Shown: positions 20,391 to 31,616 of the stretch, piece by piece
How positions within the stretch are numbered: position 1 is the stretch's first letter
How the letters are laid out: the number at the start of each line of letters is the position of its first letter
Assembly (NCBI GenBank): GCA_001643675.2
Contig: LSRY02000002.1
Location: 657,501-721,500 of the forward strand
Length of the DNA stretch: 64,000 nt
DNA from: Monocercomonoides exilis
Taxonomy: Eukaryota > Preaxostyla > Oxymonadida > Polymastigidae
Direction of reading: 5' to 3'
Translations under genes and position numbers: made by a program
The notes under the pieces: model-generated
The model's input: the letters and a program-made list of their open reading frames with translations, nothing else
Told to the model about the DNA's origin: nothing
The model's database searches: none

Positions 20391-22160
20391 TGTTTTTTGG
20401 GAATGTACGAACAGAATAAAATTATGAGTTACTGATAAAAACAGCTCCACAATTTGCAGCTAAACGTAATGCGAAATTGGAATTAGCAAAGCAAACTTTT
20501 TAGAATAGCATGCTATATACAGTTCTATCATGGTCACAGGGACAAATTGCAAAATGAGCAGGATGTGACAGTGAAATTTAAATAAATAAAAATGTGATCA
20601 TTTCTAATTTAAAAGAGATAAGAAATATTTGAATTTATGCTTCACTTGCGGTTTTTTATATATTATGCTACTGATTGCGAAGATAAATCTTCAACTCACG
20701 GGCATTGATAATAAAAACAGCAATGACGTATTGAATCATTTAATAATGGTATTATTCTCATTTTTCATTCTAATAAATTTTTATTTATAAGTTGAATGTT
20801 GAAATTTAACAACTATTATTTTCTTATTATGTGATTATCTGTGACTCATTCCTAATGACTCAATTTTTTTATTCTTTCATCACGAAGAGTCTTTTTTTTT
20901 ATTGAAAAGTCGACACTTAAAACTTTCTTGTTTCATCAGGACATCTCATTGATTTTGAACAATTTTCACAACAAACATTTCTTTCGGCATAATAGTATAA
21001 TATAGCATTTTGTCAATTTCACAAATAACACCACATGGGTGATTTTTTTTGAAATCATAAAAAAAGATCAAAAATCGGAAAAATAATAAATATTGTGGAA
21101 CTTTTTGATCACTGAACAAAAATTGATTTTTCATTGACATTAAAATTTTTTATCATAAAATTGGTTCGTTTTATTCATAAAATAAAAATAAAAAAACAAA
21201 CCTTTTTGATATTTTCTGCTCAAATGAATGTGTTGATCAAATTTCAAAAAAAAAAAAACAAAGGATTGAAAAATTCTTTTTCAAAATGAAATGAAGTATG
21301 AAACTCGCAAAACGATCAAATTGATTGAAAACTTTATTGAAAAAGATTTTAAAAGATTGTTATTTGTAATAAAATTTGTTTGACTGTTAAAAAATGAAAA
21401 TTGTGAGTTTTTATTTTTTTTCCCAACTCAACAGCATTGGTAAATCACCGATCCGGCTGTGCGGACAAATTGTTTCAGTAAATGAATTAGATAAGTTGGG
21501 GAATCATTCAATTGATGATTTCAACTGACTCTATCTTGTTTTTTTTCTCCTCATTCTTTAAAAGGAAATGATTTTCAAACTTCCTTCTCCATCAGTAACT
21601 TCTTTTCCTTTTGTTTCATCTTTTCAATATCCAAATCCTTCCTTAGAAAATATCGCCAACGTTGTTTGCTTCTATCTTTAGCACTTTCTGTGATATTCAT
21701 CTCGCAGCATAACCTAATTACTCTTTCAGCTCGCAAACCTTTTCTTGAAACACGTTATGTTTTTTACACCAAGTTCACCGGCTGATGTGAAAGTATTGGA
21801 GGAAGAGGCAGAAAGGATGTGTATTTTGTGTGTGAATCCCTTGTCTCTTCTGTGAAGGAACCCTTGTTCGCCTTCATGATAAGCATCACTCAGAAAGACA
21901 ACTCAATTGTTGAATATGGTAGAAAAGATGTATTTGGCGATTGGGATGTCGATTTGTTTATATTTCTCGGTTGACAATACGCAAACACGGTGTATGCAGG
22001 TGGAGCGTCTGGTGCCAAGGAAGTGAATTGTGGTTTGGAGAAAGGATCGTGTATGAATATGAACGACGGGATTGGGCTCCTGAAAAAAGCGCAGAAAAAG
22101 GTGGAGAAGATAAAGACAGAGGAGAATATATGGAAGCAGAAGAGGATGAGGAAGAAGCAG
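20391..22160. other. AT-rich intergenic DNA
   Basis: There is no recognisable coding sequence. A lone copy of the fold-back terminal motif (GGGTGATT followed by TTTTTTGAAATCAT) sits at 21037-21059 with no partner of opposite sense within 300 bp. The rest is homopolymer-rich AT sequence. Confidence 0.55.
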
Positions 22161-22173
22161 ATGAAGCAATAGA

Positions 22174-22224
22174 TTTGTCTGTCTGTCTGTCAGTCTGTCT
22201 GTGTCTGTCTGTGTGTGTGTGTGT
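22174..22224. repeat. Microsatellite (TCTG)n grading into (TG)n
   Basis: A run of TCTG units is followed by TGTGTGTG on the plus strand. It is a simple-sequence repeat in non-coding DNA. Confidence 0.9.
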
Positions 22225-22615
22225 TTTACGGGAAAAGGAAAAAGTCTTAAAAGGAAGATTATAAATTTTTTTAATTCCATTCATTCTTTCTCATCCTCTT
22301 CCTCTCTTCTGCTTTTCCTTCTCCTCTCTCTATCTCCTTCTCCATCCTTTACTGCCTCCGCTGCTTCTTCTCTATCATAAGATTCCATCCTTTCTTCTGC
22401 TCTTTCACTTTCGTATTCTCACTGAAGATATCGTGAGAAGGCGCAAAAGAAAAAATTGGAACACAGATTCGGCTGGCGGTGTGCTTTAATACGGCAGAAT
22501 GTTAAAGTGGCTGATGTTGAAGAGGATATGCAAGAGTGGAAAATGGAGGAGAAGGAGTGACAAAAGAATGAGACACTGATGATGAAAAAGCTTTCTAATT
22601 GATTTTGCAGAGAAT

Positions 22616-22669
22616 AAAGAAGAAGAAGAAGAAGAAGAAGAAGAAAAAGAAAAAGAAGAAGAAAAGAAG
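22616..22669. repeat. Microsatellite (GAA)n
   Basis: About 17 imperfect GAA/AAA units make a purine tract on the plus strand and a polypyrimidine tract on the minus strand. It lies inside the zone of decayed surface-protein sequence. Confidence 0.9.
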
Positions 22670-23261
22670 GGAGATTACAGAGGGTATTGAGAAGAACAAC
22701 GCTGTCAGCTGCAACGGCGAGATCATTGGTGTTGAGATGCACGATGGAGCAGCTGAAGCCATCGTCGAACACGAACAGGTGCGAGGAAGCACTGATGGCG
22801 GAGAGGTTGGTGCGGGAGAGAAAGAATGAAGAAGCCTGTAGAGCACGAAGAGCGGGGCAGGAGAGGTGGACGAAATTTTAATAGAAGATGGATAAAGAAG
22901 TTTTCTCATGAAAACACAAAAGAGTGCGGAGTTGAGGTGGGCATGTTTGCCGGCTGCAGAAAAGAGGGAAGAGTGTGCAGATGCGAAGGAAGAGAGAAAA
23001 AAAAAATTGCAGAAGGTGAGGATGCAGTTGTTGAGAAAAGCGACAATAGCAATGAGATAGTTGTGGCGAAGAAAACAAGTTCAAGATTTCCCGAGGTTTA
23101 ACGACGCGGATGAAAGCAAGGGAGATCGGTGTATCGAAGAAGGAGGAGGCGAAGATTCAGAAGGCGTTGCAGATGGCGTGGTAGATATGGAGGACGGCTG
23201 TGAAGAGTAAAGCGCAGGGGGCAAGCGGGGAGCAGTACTGGCAGGAAGAAGAGTCGGTGTA

Positions 23262-23486
23262 TTATTCGACGAATATCTGGTGGGCGCGGAAGAAGGTGAT
23301 GAAGGGGAGGAGGTCGACATCAAGTACGGGGTCGGTGTTGGTGTGGGAGGAGTCGGAGCAGCTGATGGATGTGTTTGTGGCGAGGGAGGGATGGGTGAAG
23401 TCGAGGGAAAAGATGGACTCATTTATTTGTGCAGGGATGCTGGAGCACTGGATAAAGACATCCTCATCCACGAAGGCATCGTTCAA
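23262..23486 (-). pseudogene. Second remnant of a beta-helix surface-protein gene
   Basis: The minus-strand frame contains NDAFVDEDVFIQCSSIPAQ followed by INESIFSLDF. This aligns closely with the end-of-module segment of the intact gene, NNAFVGRDIFVECANISRQ followed by INESQFKMDL (near residues 3140-3170), including spacing and the INES element. The frame stops soon after at 23262, and no intact module surrounds it. Fragments with Pmp-like composition occur on the same strand from about 22.4 to 24.2 kb in shifting frames (for example an ASSHLFVFDDGFSCSIVHLN stretch near 22.75 kb and a GGGV near 24.1 kb), so a longer dead copy may be spread over this zone. Only the part listed is clearly homologous. 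Confidence 0.55.
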
Positions 23487-25320
23487 TGCACGGCTGTGGT
23501 TAAAGATAGGGAAATGAATAGAGTATTTTCGAATTCGGTGCAGTCGACAAACATCTCGCTACCTCTGATGGTTGGCCGGAGCAGATACATTGCGTGAGAA
23601 TTTATGATAATATGCCCAACAGCTACTCCAGGCAAAATGGAACAAAGTATCTCCAAACATGGTTCAGCCGAATGCCTGCTTGCGAGGAAATTAAAGCCCT
23701 TGTCTCCTTTCACAAACGCCTTGTTGACCATGATTGCCCAGAAATACTTCACAAAAGAGATGGAGCGAGACGAATCAGTTGCGTCCAACTCAAATCCGTA
23801 AAGTTTATTGAGAAAGCTTAGGCTTGCGCAGATCATGATCCCGTAAAAATGTCCTATATCCATCACAGCCTGAAGCACGCTTCATCGTGTCAACTTCTTT
23901 TTGTTCTTCCTCGTATCGCATCCAGCAAACATCGCATGCACAAGGACAAACTACTTGATGACATCAGTTGCATCTTAGAACATTTCACCACCCAAGTCAT
24001 GGCACTGTGCCTCCCTTTTCCCAGTCGAGGCTGCACACTTCAAAATAATGAACGGTTTATTAGCAGGACAGCCCCTGTCGCCAGCTCGTCTGCAACACCA
24101 CCTCCTTTGGACTTTGTTTGGTTTCTTATTCCCTGACTTGCCTCGCCTTTTCAAACCTCTGCCATATTCACCTGCGCTCCATCTCAAATCCACTTCTGCA
24201 CATGCTCAGAAATCAATTTTCTTCATTGAACAACGCTGCTGCCTTCACGCTGTCGAAATGAAAACATGCTGCTCGCAATTTCTCACGTATTTTGAAGTCG
24301 TTCAGCATCAAACTTTCAGAGTTGAATATTATCATCCTGAAAAATAATCTTTCCTAATCCACAAGTTTCCAGCTGCAACATGAGTTACGCTGTTGGTATG
24401 GCCAGTTGTATTGGAAGCTGCACAAGCGGCAGAATGCACCAAAAGCTATCAAACTTCTGACTCAAACGATAAGTCAGAAAGATTTTTTTTATCAATTGAT
24501 GTAGAGTTATCAGTGAATTTAGAAGTTTAGCAAACAGGCAGATCAGCTATCGCAGCAAAGGATTGAACGATGTTGCAGTCCAGATAACAGAAGGCAGCAC
24601 CAACTTGGAGGAAGTGGAAGAAGGATAGCGAGAGAGGAAGTTTGAGGAAGATGAAGGAGAAGAAGTGTGGATATCCTGTAAGGAAGTTGTAATAACGTTT
24701 AGGGAGCTTTTGATAAGTCTGAAGTTACGCTTCCCGATTTGCATATATTTTTGTCAAAACATTTTCTTTTAATATTTTTTTCTATAACTTTTTTGGATAA
24801 ATTTTTTTGATGTGTTTCTTTCTGAGAAACATTTGTTGATAAATAAAAAAAAGTTGCTCACTTTTGCTGATATGATAATAATTTTGTTGTTGAATCATTA
24901 AAAATGAAAACTGCTTTGAAAATTGAGAGATTTCAATAAATGGCTACAGATTAATAATTCCATTTTGATAATAACACATCAATAACCGAAACTACTGCTA
25001 TATTTTCCTATAGAAATTGTCTTAAGCATTATGGAAATAATTTTATTCATGTTTTTGAAACAAGAAAACTGATTATTTGTTCTGTTTTCTGAAGATTTGA
25101 TATTTTCGAATAATTTGTTTAATTTTTTTTCAAAATTTGTAATAGAAACAATTTAAAACAGATTAAAATCAAATAATAATAAATAACATTATTATATTTA
25201 ACAATATTTTCATGCAATTTCTAATATAAAATTCTTTCCCACCACACCCATTATGAAAATATTTTTTGATCAAACGTCGGAATTTTTTATGATATCAAAA
25301 AAAATCACCCACATTCTGAT
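23487..25320. other. Non-coding DNA with possible further remnants, becoming AT-rich
   Basis: From 23487 to about 24.75 kb the base composition is mixed, with short open stretches in several frames but no recognisable product; it may hold more decay products of the surface-protein family. Beyond 24.75 kb it is AT-rich with homopolymers and no gene. Confidence 0.45.
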
Positions 25321-25347
25321 TATTTGGGTGATTATTTTTGAAATCAT
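25289..25347. repeat. Short inverted repeat made of two fold-back ends
   Basis: The left arm (25289-25311, ending AATCACCCA) and right arm (25323-25347, starting TTTGGGTGATT) are near-perfect reverse complements around an 11-nt loop. It looks like two ends of the fold-back family facing each other. The right arm is also the left end of the element at 25326-25579. Confidence 0.75.
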
Positions 25348-25579
25348 AACTTTTTTTTGTATGTTTGTTTTTCAAAGGTTGTTTCTATTTTCATGGAGGT
25401 TTTGTATTCGAATGATGAATTTATTTCATCTGTATTAAAAACAAATGTTAAAGCCGAAATAAAGATGATTATGTCATTTGAAAGTCTTTTCCTTTCTTTG
25501 TGTTCTTTTTTTGATGTTCAAGAAAATTATTCGAATCGATTATTTTGCAACAAAAATGTGATTTCGAAAATAATCACCC
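25326..25579. mobile_element. Fold-back (MITE-like) element with GGGTGATT termini, copy A
   Basis: The left end GGGTGATTATTTTTGAAATC (25326 onward) is matched by a reverse-complement end, TTTCGAAAATAATCACCC, at 25562-25579. The span is 254 bp, almost the same as copy B. The interior is only weakly palindromic and codes for nothing recognisable. It fits a non-autonomous DNA transposon; no transposase is present in the window. Confidence 0.55.
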
Positions 25580-26213
25580 ATATTTGTTGTCTGAAGCACG
25601 TGTTGTACAATAAAAGTTTGCGGAAGTGTGTGTTTGACAAAAAATAAAAAATAAATCATTTCTTTTTTATCATTATTCGAATTTCAACCAAAAAATGCAT
25701 TTTGAAGCAATTATCACTATCTCCATTTCCTTAATAAACATCTCAATCAAAAAATATTTTTTTTCATCTTTTGCATAATCGGATCTCAGTTTGATGTGTT
25801 TTTTTCTAATTTTGATTTTTTTATCATGTCCCATTAATTATTTGAAATAAAGAATTTTCCAATTATTTCGATTTCATGAAAAAACATTTCCTCACATAAT
25901 CATTAGCATTAAAAACAATGATTTAATATTTGTCAACATACCATGTTGTTTTTTTTCGATTTCAGTGAATATCATTAAGTGACATTATGCCTTTCTTTCG
26001 ATTTCATGAATTGAACAAAAGCTTGAAATCGCTGTTAAAGGGAAGATGCTTTAATCATTGAGAGATTTGAAGAGATTGTTGTGAATTCAAACAAAAAATA
26101 AAAATGTTCTGTAAAAATTGAAAATGAACAGTTGCAGCTTATCCAAAAGAATAACACAATAATGTTAAATCAAAATACCAAAAAGCAGATAGGGAAATAG
26201 TGATAATGAAAAA

Positions 26214-26469
26214 CACACATGGGTGATTCTTTTTGAAAAGTCACAAATGTTTGATTTACAAATAAATCTGAAATATCATATTTTACTCATATTTCTGTTT
26301 CAGCTCACAAATCTCCTCAAGAATGTTTGAAACAGCATTATCAAGAAATAGATTCCATTTAAGTGAAGTTTGATATTTGTTAACAAAATATTTAGCCAAA
26401 TATGATATTTAAGATTTATTTGAAAATTAAACATTTGTAACTTTTCAAAAAGAATCACCCACATGTGTG
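26214..26469. mobile_element. Fold-back (MITE-like) element, copy B
   Basis: About 256 bp with long terminal inverted repeats. The left arm CACACATGGGTGATTCTTTT and onward (26214-26290) is mirrored by the right arm ending in AGAATCACCCACATGTGTG at 26469, with few mismatches over about 75 bp. The inner part carries the family blocks CAAATAAA and TTTCTGTTTC and a centre related to copies C and D. A TGATAAT on both flanks could be a target-site duplication, but on the left it is a few bases away from the repeat end. Confidence 0.7.
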
Positions 26470-26500
26470 ATAATTTTTGAAATCTTGTGTTCTTTCGAAG

Positions 26501-26530
26501 AGGAGGAGGGCGGGGGGTGCATATTGCTCT
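26501..26530. other. GC-rich patch in AT-rich desert
   Basis: AGGAGGAGGGCGGGGGGTGC stands out in sequence that is otherwise strongly AT-rich. It lies just outside copy B. Its meaning is unknown. Confidence 0.5.
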
Positions 26531-26616
26531 TGTCTTCGGTCATTGACATAAGAAATTTCACAGATTAGATATTTCCTTTCGAATTATTGTCATTGAAAAA
26601 TATGATGTGACAAAAA

Positions 26617-26866
26617 GATATGTCAAAATTTTTTTGAAAAGTTCCTTTAGATTAATTTTCAAATAAAATAAAAATTTCATATTTCAATCAAATTTTTGTT
26701 TCCACTCACCAAATTTTACTGTCATGAAGATAAAATATTGGATGTGTTATTATTGCTATTTTGGTGAAGTTTCGTTTGTGGAAACAGAAATTTGATCGAA
26801 TTATTAAATTTTTATTTTATTTGAAAATTATACAAAAGGAACTTTTCAAAAAAATATTGACACATA
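26617..26866. mobile_element. Fold-back (MITE-like) element, copy C
   Basis: About 250 bp with inverted arms of roughly 90 bp. Both arms run TTTTTTTGAAAAGTTCCTTT, then TTTTCAAATAAAATAAAAAT, then ATCAAATTTTTGTTTCCAC (ATCAAATTTCTGTTTCCAC in the other arm). The unpaired centre is asymmetric, which shows that copy C is the reverse orientation of copy D. Confidence 0.75.
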
Positions 26867-27312
26867 GAAAGTGTATTGATGTTTTTGCAAAGCATCAGAT
26901 TGAATTCAAAGCTTTTGCGACAAATTTTTCTTTTCTTAATTTTGTTTGAAAAATAATGAAATCAAAAAGAATTACACACATGAATGAGGAAATGATTTTT
27001 GAATAGCAAACAAATTCAAAAATTTTTGTTGAAAATAAAACATAAAATAATTGTTCATCTGTCTCACAAGCAAGATCGAACGAAACATGGTATCATTCGA
27101 TCAACCACAAATCAATTATCCTTCTCTTTTTGGGTCTTCTTTAATGTTAATATTCATTGAAAGCATCTACAACAACATGAAATCCAAAGAATAAAGCTTG
27201 TATGACAGAAATAAACTCTATGATAAAAATATTTTCTTTCATGTTTGTTCAAAGAAAATTTATTGTTTCACAACAGTGGATCAGAAAAAACATTATGAAC
27301 GAACGCCTGCAT

Positions 27313-27553
27313 TAATATGTATTTTTTTTTGAAAAGTTTCTTATGAATAAGTTTCAAAAAAAATAAAAATTTCATATTTCTATCAATTTTCTGTTCCTAC
27401 TCAAGAAACTTCACGAAAATGGAAATAATAACATTGTCAAGATCATGTTTTCGTGACAGTGAAATTTGGTGGCTGAGAACAGAAATTTGACCGAAATATG
27501 AAATATTTATTTTAAAAGCAAATAAAACAAAAGAAACTATTCAACAAATATTT
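27313..27553. mobile_element. Fold-back (MITE-like) element, copy D
   Basis: About 241 bp with arms of 90-100 bp sharing TTTTTTTTGAAAAGTTTCTT, then AATAAAAATTTCATATTTC, then a TCTGTTC element. Its left inner segment (GAAACTTCACGAAAATGGAA and AATAATAACATTGTC) matches the right inner segment of copy C, while its right one (CACCAAATTTCACTGTCACG, read on the minus strand) matches the left inner segment of C. C and D are therefore the same element in opposite orientations. Confidence 0.75.
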
Positions 27554-29501
27554 AACTTTTGTATTATTCTTTTTGAAAAGTTACATATGTTAAGTATCTG
27601 AAAGGATAAATTTGAACTTTTTTTGATAAATGTTTGATTATTTTTAAAATCATATCTAATTTCGAGGTGTTGATTTATCAAAGATTGAAAGTTTTTTGTA
27701 AAAGATAATGTGATCAAATGCATAAATTACCACAACTGTCTATTTAAAAAAATTGAAAATGAATGAAAGATGAAAAATTTTTAAATAAGCTTTTTCTCTT
27801 TTCACTGTTCATTTGTTAACATTCAAGATAGATTTATGAATCGAAAATTTTGTATGAAATAATATGATTTCAAAAATCTTAACTTTTTTTTGTCCGTTGA
27901 AAACGAAAATGTGTTTTTATCTTTGGCTAAACAATTCACAATCAAATGTTAAATACATTAATTAAAAGATAAGGTCCAATTAATGATGTGAAATAAAGAC
28001 AGATATGTCGGTTTCTGGCTTAATGATTTATCCGTGTCAATAAAAATTAAATCCAATCATAATTCAAAACCGAAATTTCCACAAGAAAAACCTATGACAA
28101 TAAAAAAAACCAATCAGATTTTCATCATTCTTTACGTTTTCAAAACAATACAAACATCAACTTTATGTGTGATAGAAAAAATATTTTATCTTTTTCTTTT
28201 TTTAAGAAAAAGTTTTTTTTTATTTAAATTCTTACCAATGAAATTTTGAGAAAAAAATTATTTTGAATGAAAAATTCTTCTTTTGAATTATTTTTTGGTG
28301 TATCCCTTGAATGAAAATGCTGATAAACTTTAAATAAACAAATGATTAAATGATTTGAAAGATTTTTTAAGCAAAAAAATAAATTAAAAACAACTTCACA
28401 AAAGTTAAAAAAATCTTAAATGTTGATTCTTATTTATCAAAAAAGAAATGAAAACAAGAATTGACTTTTGATAAGTATTTACCCCGACAATTCTTAAACA
28501 TAAAAAAAGTTGAAAAAAAAGTTGAATGAAAAACGAAAACATTTTACAATGAATAAACAATCAGCAAATGGCTAAATTCTGCAATCTAAAATAAAAATTC
28601 AAGTTAATTTAGCATGTACATAAATTTACTTGATATTGATACTCCTTTCATGCACAAACTAAAATAATAATAATAATAATAAAAATTATTCATCAAAAGA
28701 TTCTAATTGCAAAGAGGCTGATGATATTGTTATCAATAAGAATTGTTGCTAACAAATTAATAAAGAAGATCAATTGGAAACAAAGATATATAACTTCCAA
28801 AAATTCAGTCAAAACACAATTACGTGATTTTCTATAATTGTAAATGATTGAAAAAAAAAAAAAAAAATAAAATAAAATAAAATCAAAAACGAATATCTTT
28901 AGATTTCAGAAATTGTGGTTGACAGATATAGTCATGTATATGAATAATAAATATCAACCAACCAAAATAAATATACTAAAAAAAATGTTTTTTTTATAAT
29001 AAGAAAACAACATTATGCCGAATAAATGCGCATACAAAAATTGGTATCCTCCTCAGATCATGAAGATAAGAGGACGAGGCCTCGAACGATATTCAATGAC
29101 AAAATGGTTAATACCAAATAAAAGCAAAAACACAAGTAAAAGAGTACACAAAATGATGTGAAATCGAGTGAAATACACTTAAAAACTAATTTTTTCTTTA
29201 AAAAGTGATTACGCAACAATCACACAACATAGTAACGCTTCAAGTTACATAGTAAATATATAAGACATGATTCAATTCCAATTCGAAAAAAAAAATACTT
29301 TCAGGTCATACGCATCAAAATGCGTAATAATCAACGAAAAGACTGAATACAACAATATCTTAAAGAAAAATGCGAAAACACATAATATTTACAAAAACAT
29401 TTCTTAAATCAAATTCCATGAAAGAAATGAATAAAACTGAAAATAGAATTTTAGCCAATAAAAATTGTAAAGCAAAACATTAAATCATTAAATCATTAAA
29501 T

Positions 29502-29532
<31 letters not shown>

Positions 29533-29542
29533 TTAAAAATAC
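27554..29542. other. Very AT-rich gene desert
   Basis: About 2 kb with no recognisable gene. A solo family end (ATTCTTTTTGAAAAGTTACA) occurs at about 27566-27585. Homopolymer A runs (28851-28867) and trinucleotide AAT runs (28666-28681, 29505-29532) follow. The right end borders the 3' end of the helical-repeat gene. Confidence 0.65.
29505..29532. repeat. Microsatellite (AAT)n
   Basis: Nine or so AAT units lie just downstream of the stop codon of the minus-strand gene that ends at 29543. Confidence 0.9.
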
Positions 29543-31493
29543 TTACGAAAAGAATGGACGAATATGTTGTGTAGTTGATGTTTGGATGAGTTTTGACTGG
29601 TGATGAATCAAAGAATCAACAATATCGCTCCACCCGTCTTCTTCGGCTGATTCATATAAATCATCCTTCAAATTAGTCCAAAATGACTTCCCTTCTCCAA
29701 CAAGCTCTTCATTTTCAGTTGAATTTTTTTGATGTTCCACACCCCCATCCTCTAATTGATCTATGTCCTTTTCAGAAATTTCGCTCTTTACAATAACGTC
29801 TTCATTTTTCTCTTCTTCTTCTTCTTCTTCTTTCATTTCCGCAAATTCATTACTGCTCATCTCATTTCGGCATTCATCAATTTTCTCATTCCCTTTCTCT
29901 TCATTCTTTTTTGAACTTTGTTCTTTCTGAATTCGAATTACCAATTCCTTTATCACACTTACAAGTGATTCTGTTAATGGGACTTCAAACGCATCCAAAA
30001 TCCACTGACTGCCAAGTAAATGGAACATGTTTCCATTTTCTTCGCAGCTTGGCTTAACATCCAGTTGCTGCTGCTTTGGCATAACTATTTCAGCCTCATC
30101 TGCAGGAAGATGACATTTAAGTGCTTCATTCTCCGAAGAAAATAGAGCCTTCACAGCAGATTCGTTTCCTGAGCAAAAAATTCGTTTCATAACACATGAA
30201 CACGTAATTATCAATTCTGATAACTTTTTTGTGCTTATTATTTCATGTTCATCATTGTGTTTCTGATCAACAACATTAACAATCCACGTTTTGCCTACCT
30301 GCGAGTAGTAATAGGAAAATAGAGAAAGAAGGGATGTTGATTGAGACAATAAAATCAATGCATGATTCGAAGATTGAGAAATGGTCCAGATTAAATTGAC
30401 GATATCTTCCATCGTGTTGCTTGAATCTGTATGCTTCCATTCACCTTCCTCTAAGACGGTTGCTAGTACATCTGAAACCATGCGAGATATTTCAACTGTG
30501 CCTGCTTCATTTACGCGATTTTCATTCCACCCTCCGCAATAGTAAAAAATCCAGCAAAGATTGCATTTTGCAGAAGTTGAAATTGAAGAAAAAATGTCGA
30601 TTTGTTCAGCGTCAAAATGCGATTCTGATTCCGAAGCAACCACAAAATGAATTATCATATCCATTATCTGTCTATCAATTTGTAACGATCTTAGAATTTT
30701 TAGCGTTTCTAAAAATTTCATAAAAGATTATAATTAAAAAAAAAATATGATTTATTCAAACCAAAGTGTTGAGCAAGATTCCTAAATACAACAAGAATAT
30801 GCTCCACAATCTTTATTTTATCACGAAGATCACCACTTGTGTATAAATGCTTTATTAGTGATGGAATTGTTGTCTGTACAACAGACGATGGAATCAAGCA
30901 CTTTTTCATAATAGCCAGATAGCACAGCATCACAGTAACATTGAACTCATTTTCTAACTTAATCGAAGAGATATCTTGCTCATAACTTTTAGTAGTAGCG
31001 CAAATAGATTTGAGCTCTCTCTCCAACCTTGAAAGAAATCCGGATCGGCAAAAGGCAAAATAAAACATATTCAATTGACCATGTTCCAAAGAGCCATAAA
31101 TCGCAATGTCTTCAACGGCGTTATAAATTTCAAGAGGGAGAGGTTCGTCTATGCTGTAGATTTCATTTATTTCACGCAAAACGGAACTCAGTTCATCATT
31201 AATCGAAGCTCTCTTTTCATTTTCAAAATTTACCCATAAACGACCATGTAAAGATTTCAATCTAACAACTGCCATATATTTCCGATTTGAAATTGGTGAT
31301 CCTACTCAAAAATTTAAAATAAAAACACAACGAAAATTGATAATTTTTACAAACTCTTCGAAAATGATGCAGAACTATTATATTCATCTGATGTAAAAGG
31401 CAAAGATTTTTCACCCCTTCCATAGCAAATCGAACTCGAAAAAGCAGCAGCAACCATTTTAATAGGCTTAAAAAATAAAGTGTCGCAGCCCAT
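29543..31493 (-). CDS. Helical-repeat (armadillo/HEAT-like) protein of unknown function, three exons
   Basis: Splicing joins three open segments. Exon 1 runs from ATG 31493 (or the second ATG at 31457) to 31355, exon 2 is 31301-30762, exon 3 is 30708-29543. Both introns are exactly 53 nt (31302-31354, donor GTTTGT, acceptor GAGTAG; 30709-30761, donor GTTTGA, acceptor TTTTAG) and both are phase 1. The protein is 602 residues from the second ATG or 614 from the first. The body is a run of amphipathic helices, for example VMLCYLAIMKKCLI, IPSLIKHLYTSG and IVEHILVVFRNLAQHF, typical of ARM or HEAT solenoids. The C-terminus is Glu/Lys-rich and ends with a WTNLKDDLYESAEEDGWSDI segment. I do not recognise the family. 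It is divergent from the karyopherin-like gene with a gap of only 123-159 bp. A GTAAGT overlaps the stop codon and could be a donor for a further exon, but none is seen downstream. Confidence 0.78.
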
Positions 31494-31616
31494 TTTTTCC
31501 TTTTCGAATATTCAAGTCAAATTGAAAAAAGAAGATGAAATGAGCATAATGTTTGAAGATTATTCAAAATGAAGAACAAATTCGTTTTTTCGATAACCAT
31601 ATCATTTTTTTGTGAA
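31494..31616. promoter_or_regulatory. Very short divergent promoter region
   Basis: Only 123 bp separate the furthest start codon of the minus-strand helical-repeat gene from the chosen start of the karyopherin-like gene. Both genes must share control sequences here. No named element was identified. Confidence 0.5.

Noticed and set aside
25253-25647. Short open frames (61 and 96 codons) inside the fold-back element zone
   Set aside because: They are AT-driven open stretches rich in Phe, Ile and Lys that span element ends and have no family resemblance.
24750-29542. tRNA or small structured RNA genes in the AT-rich desert
   Set aside because: No sequence with a plausible T-loop and acceptor stem was found by eye; the hairpins there belong to the repeated fold-back elements.
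29540-29547. GTAAGT overlapping the stop codon of the helical-repeat gene as a splice donor
   Set aside because: Introns here use mainly GTTTGN donors, and the downstream 2 kb shows no plausible further exon.
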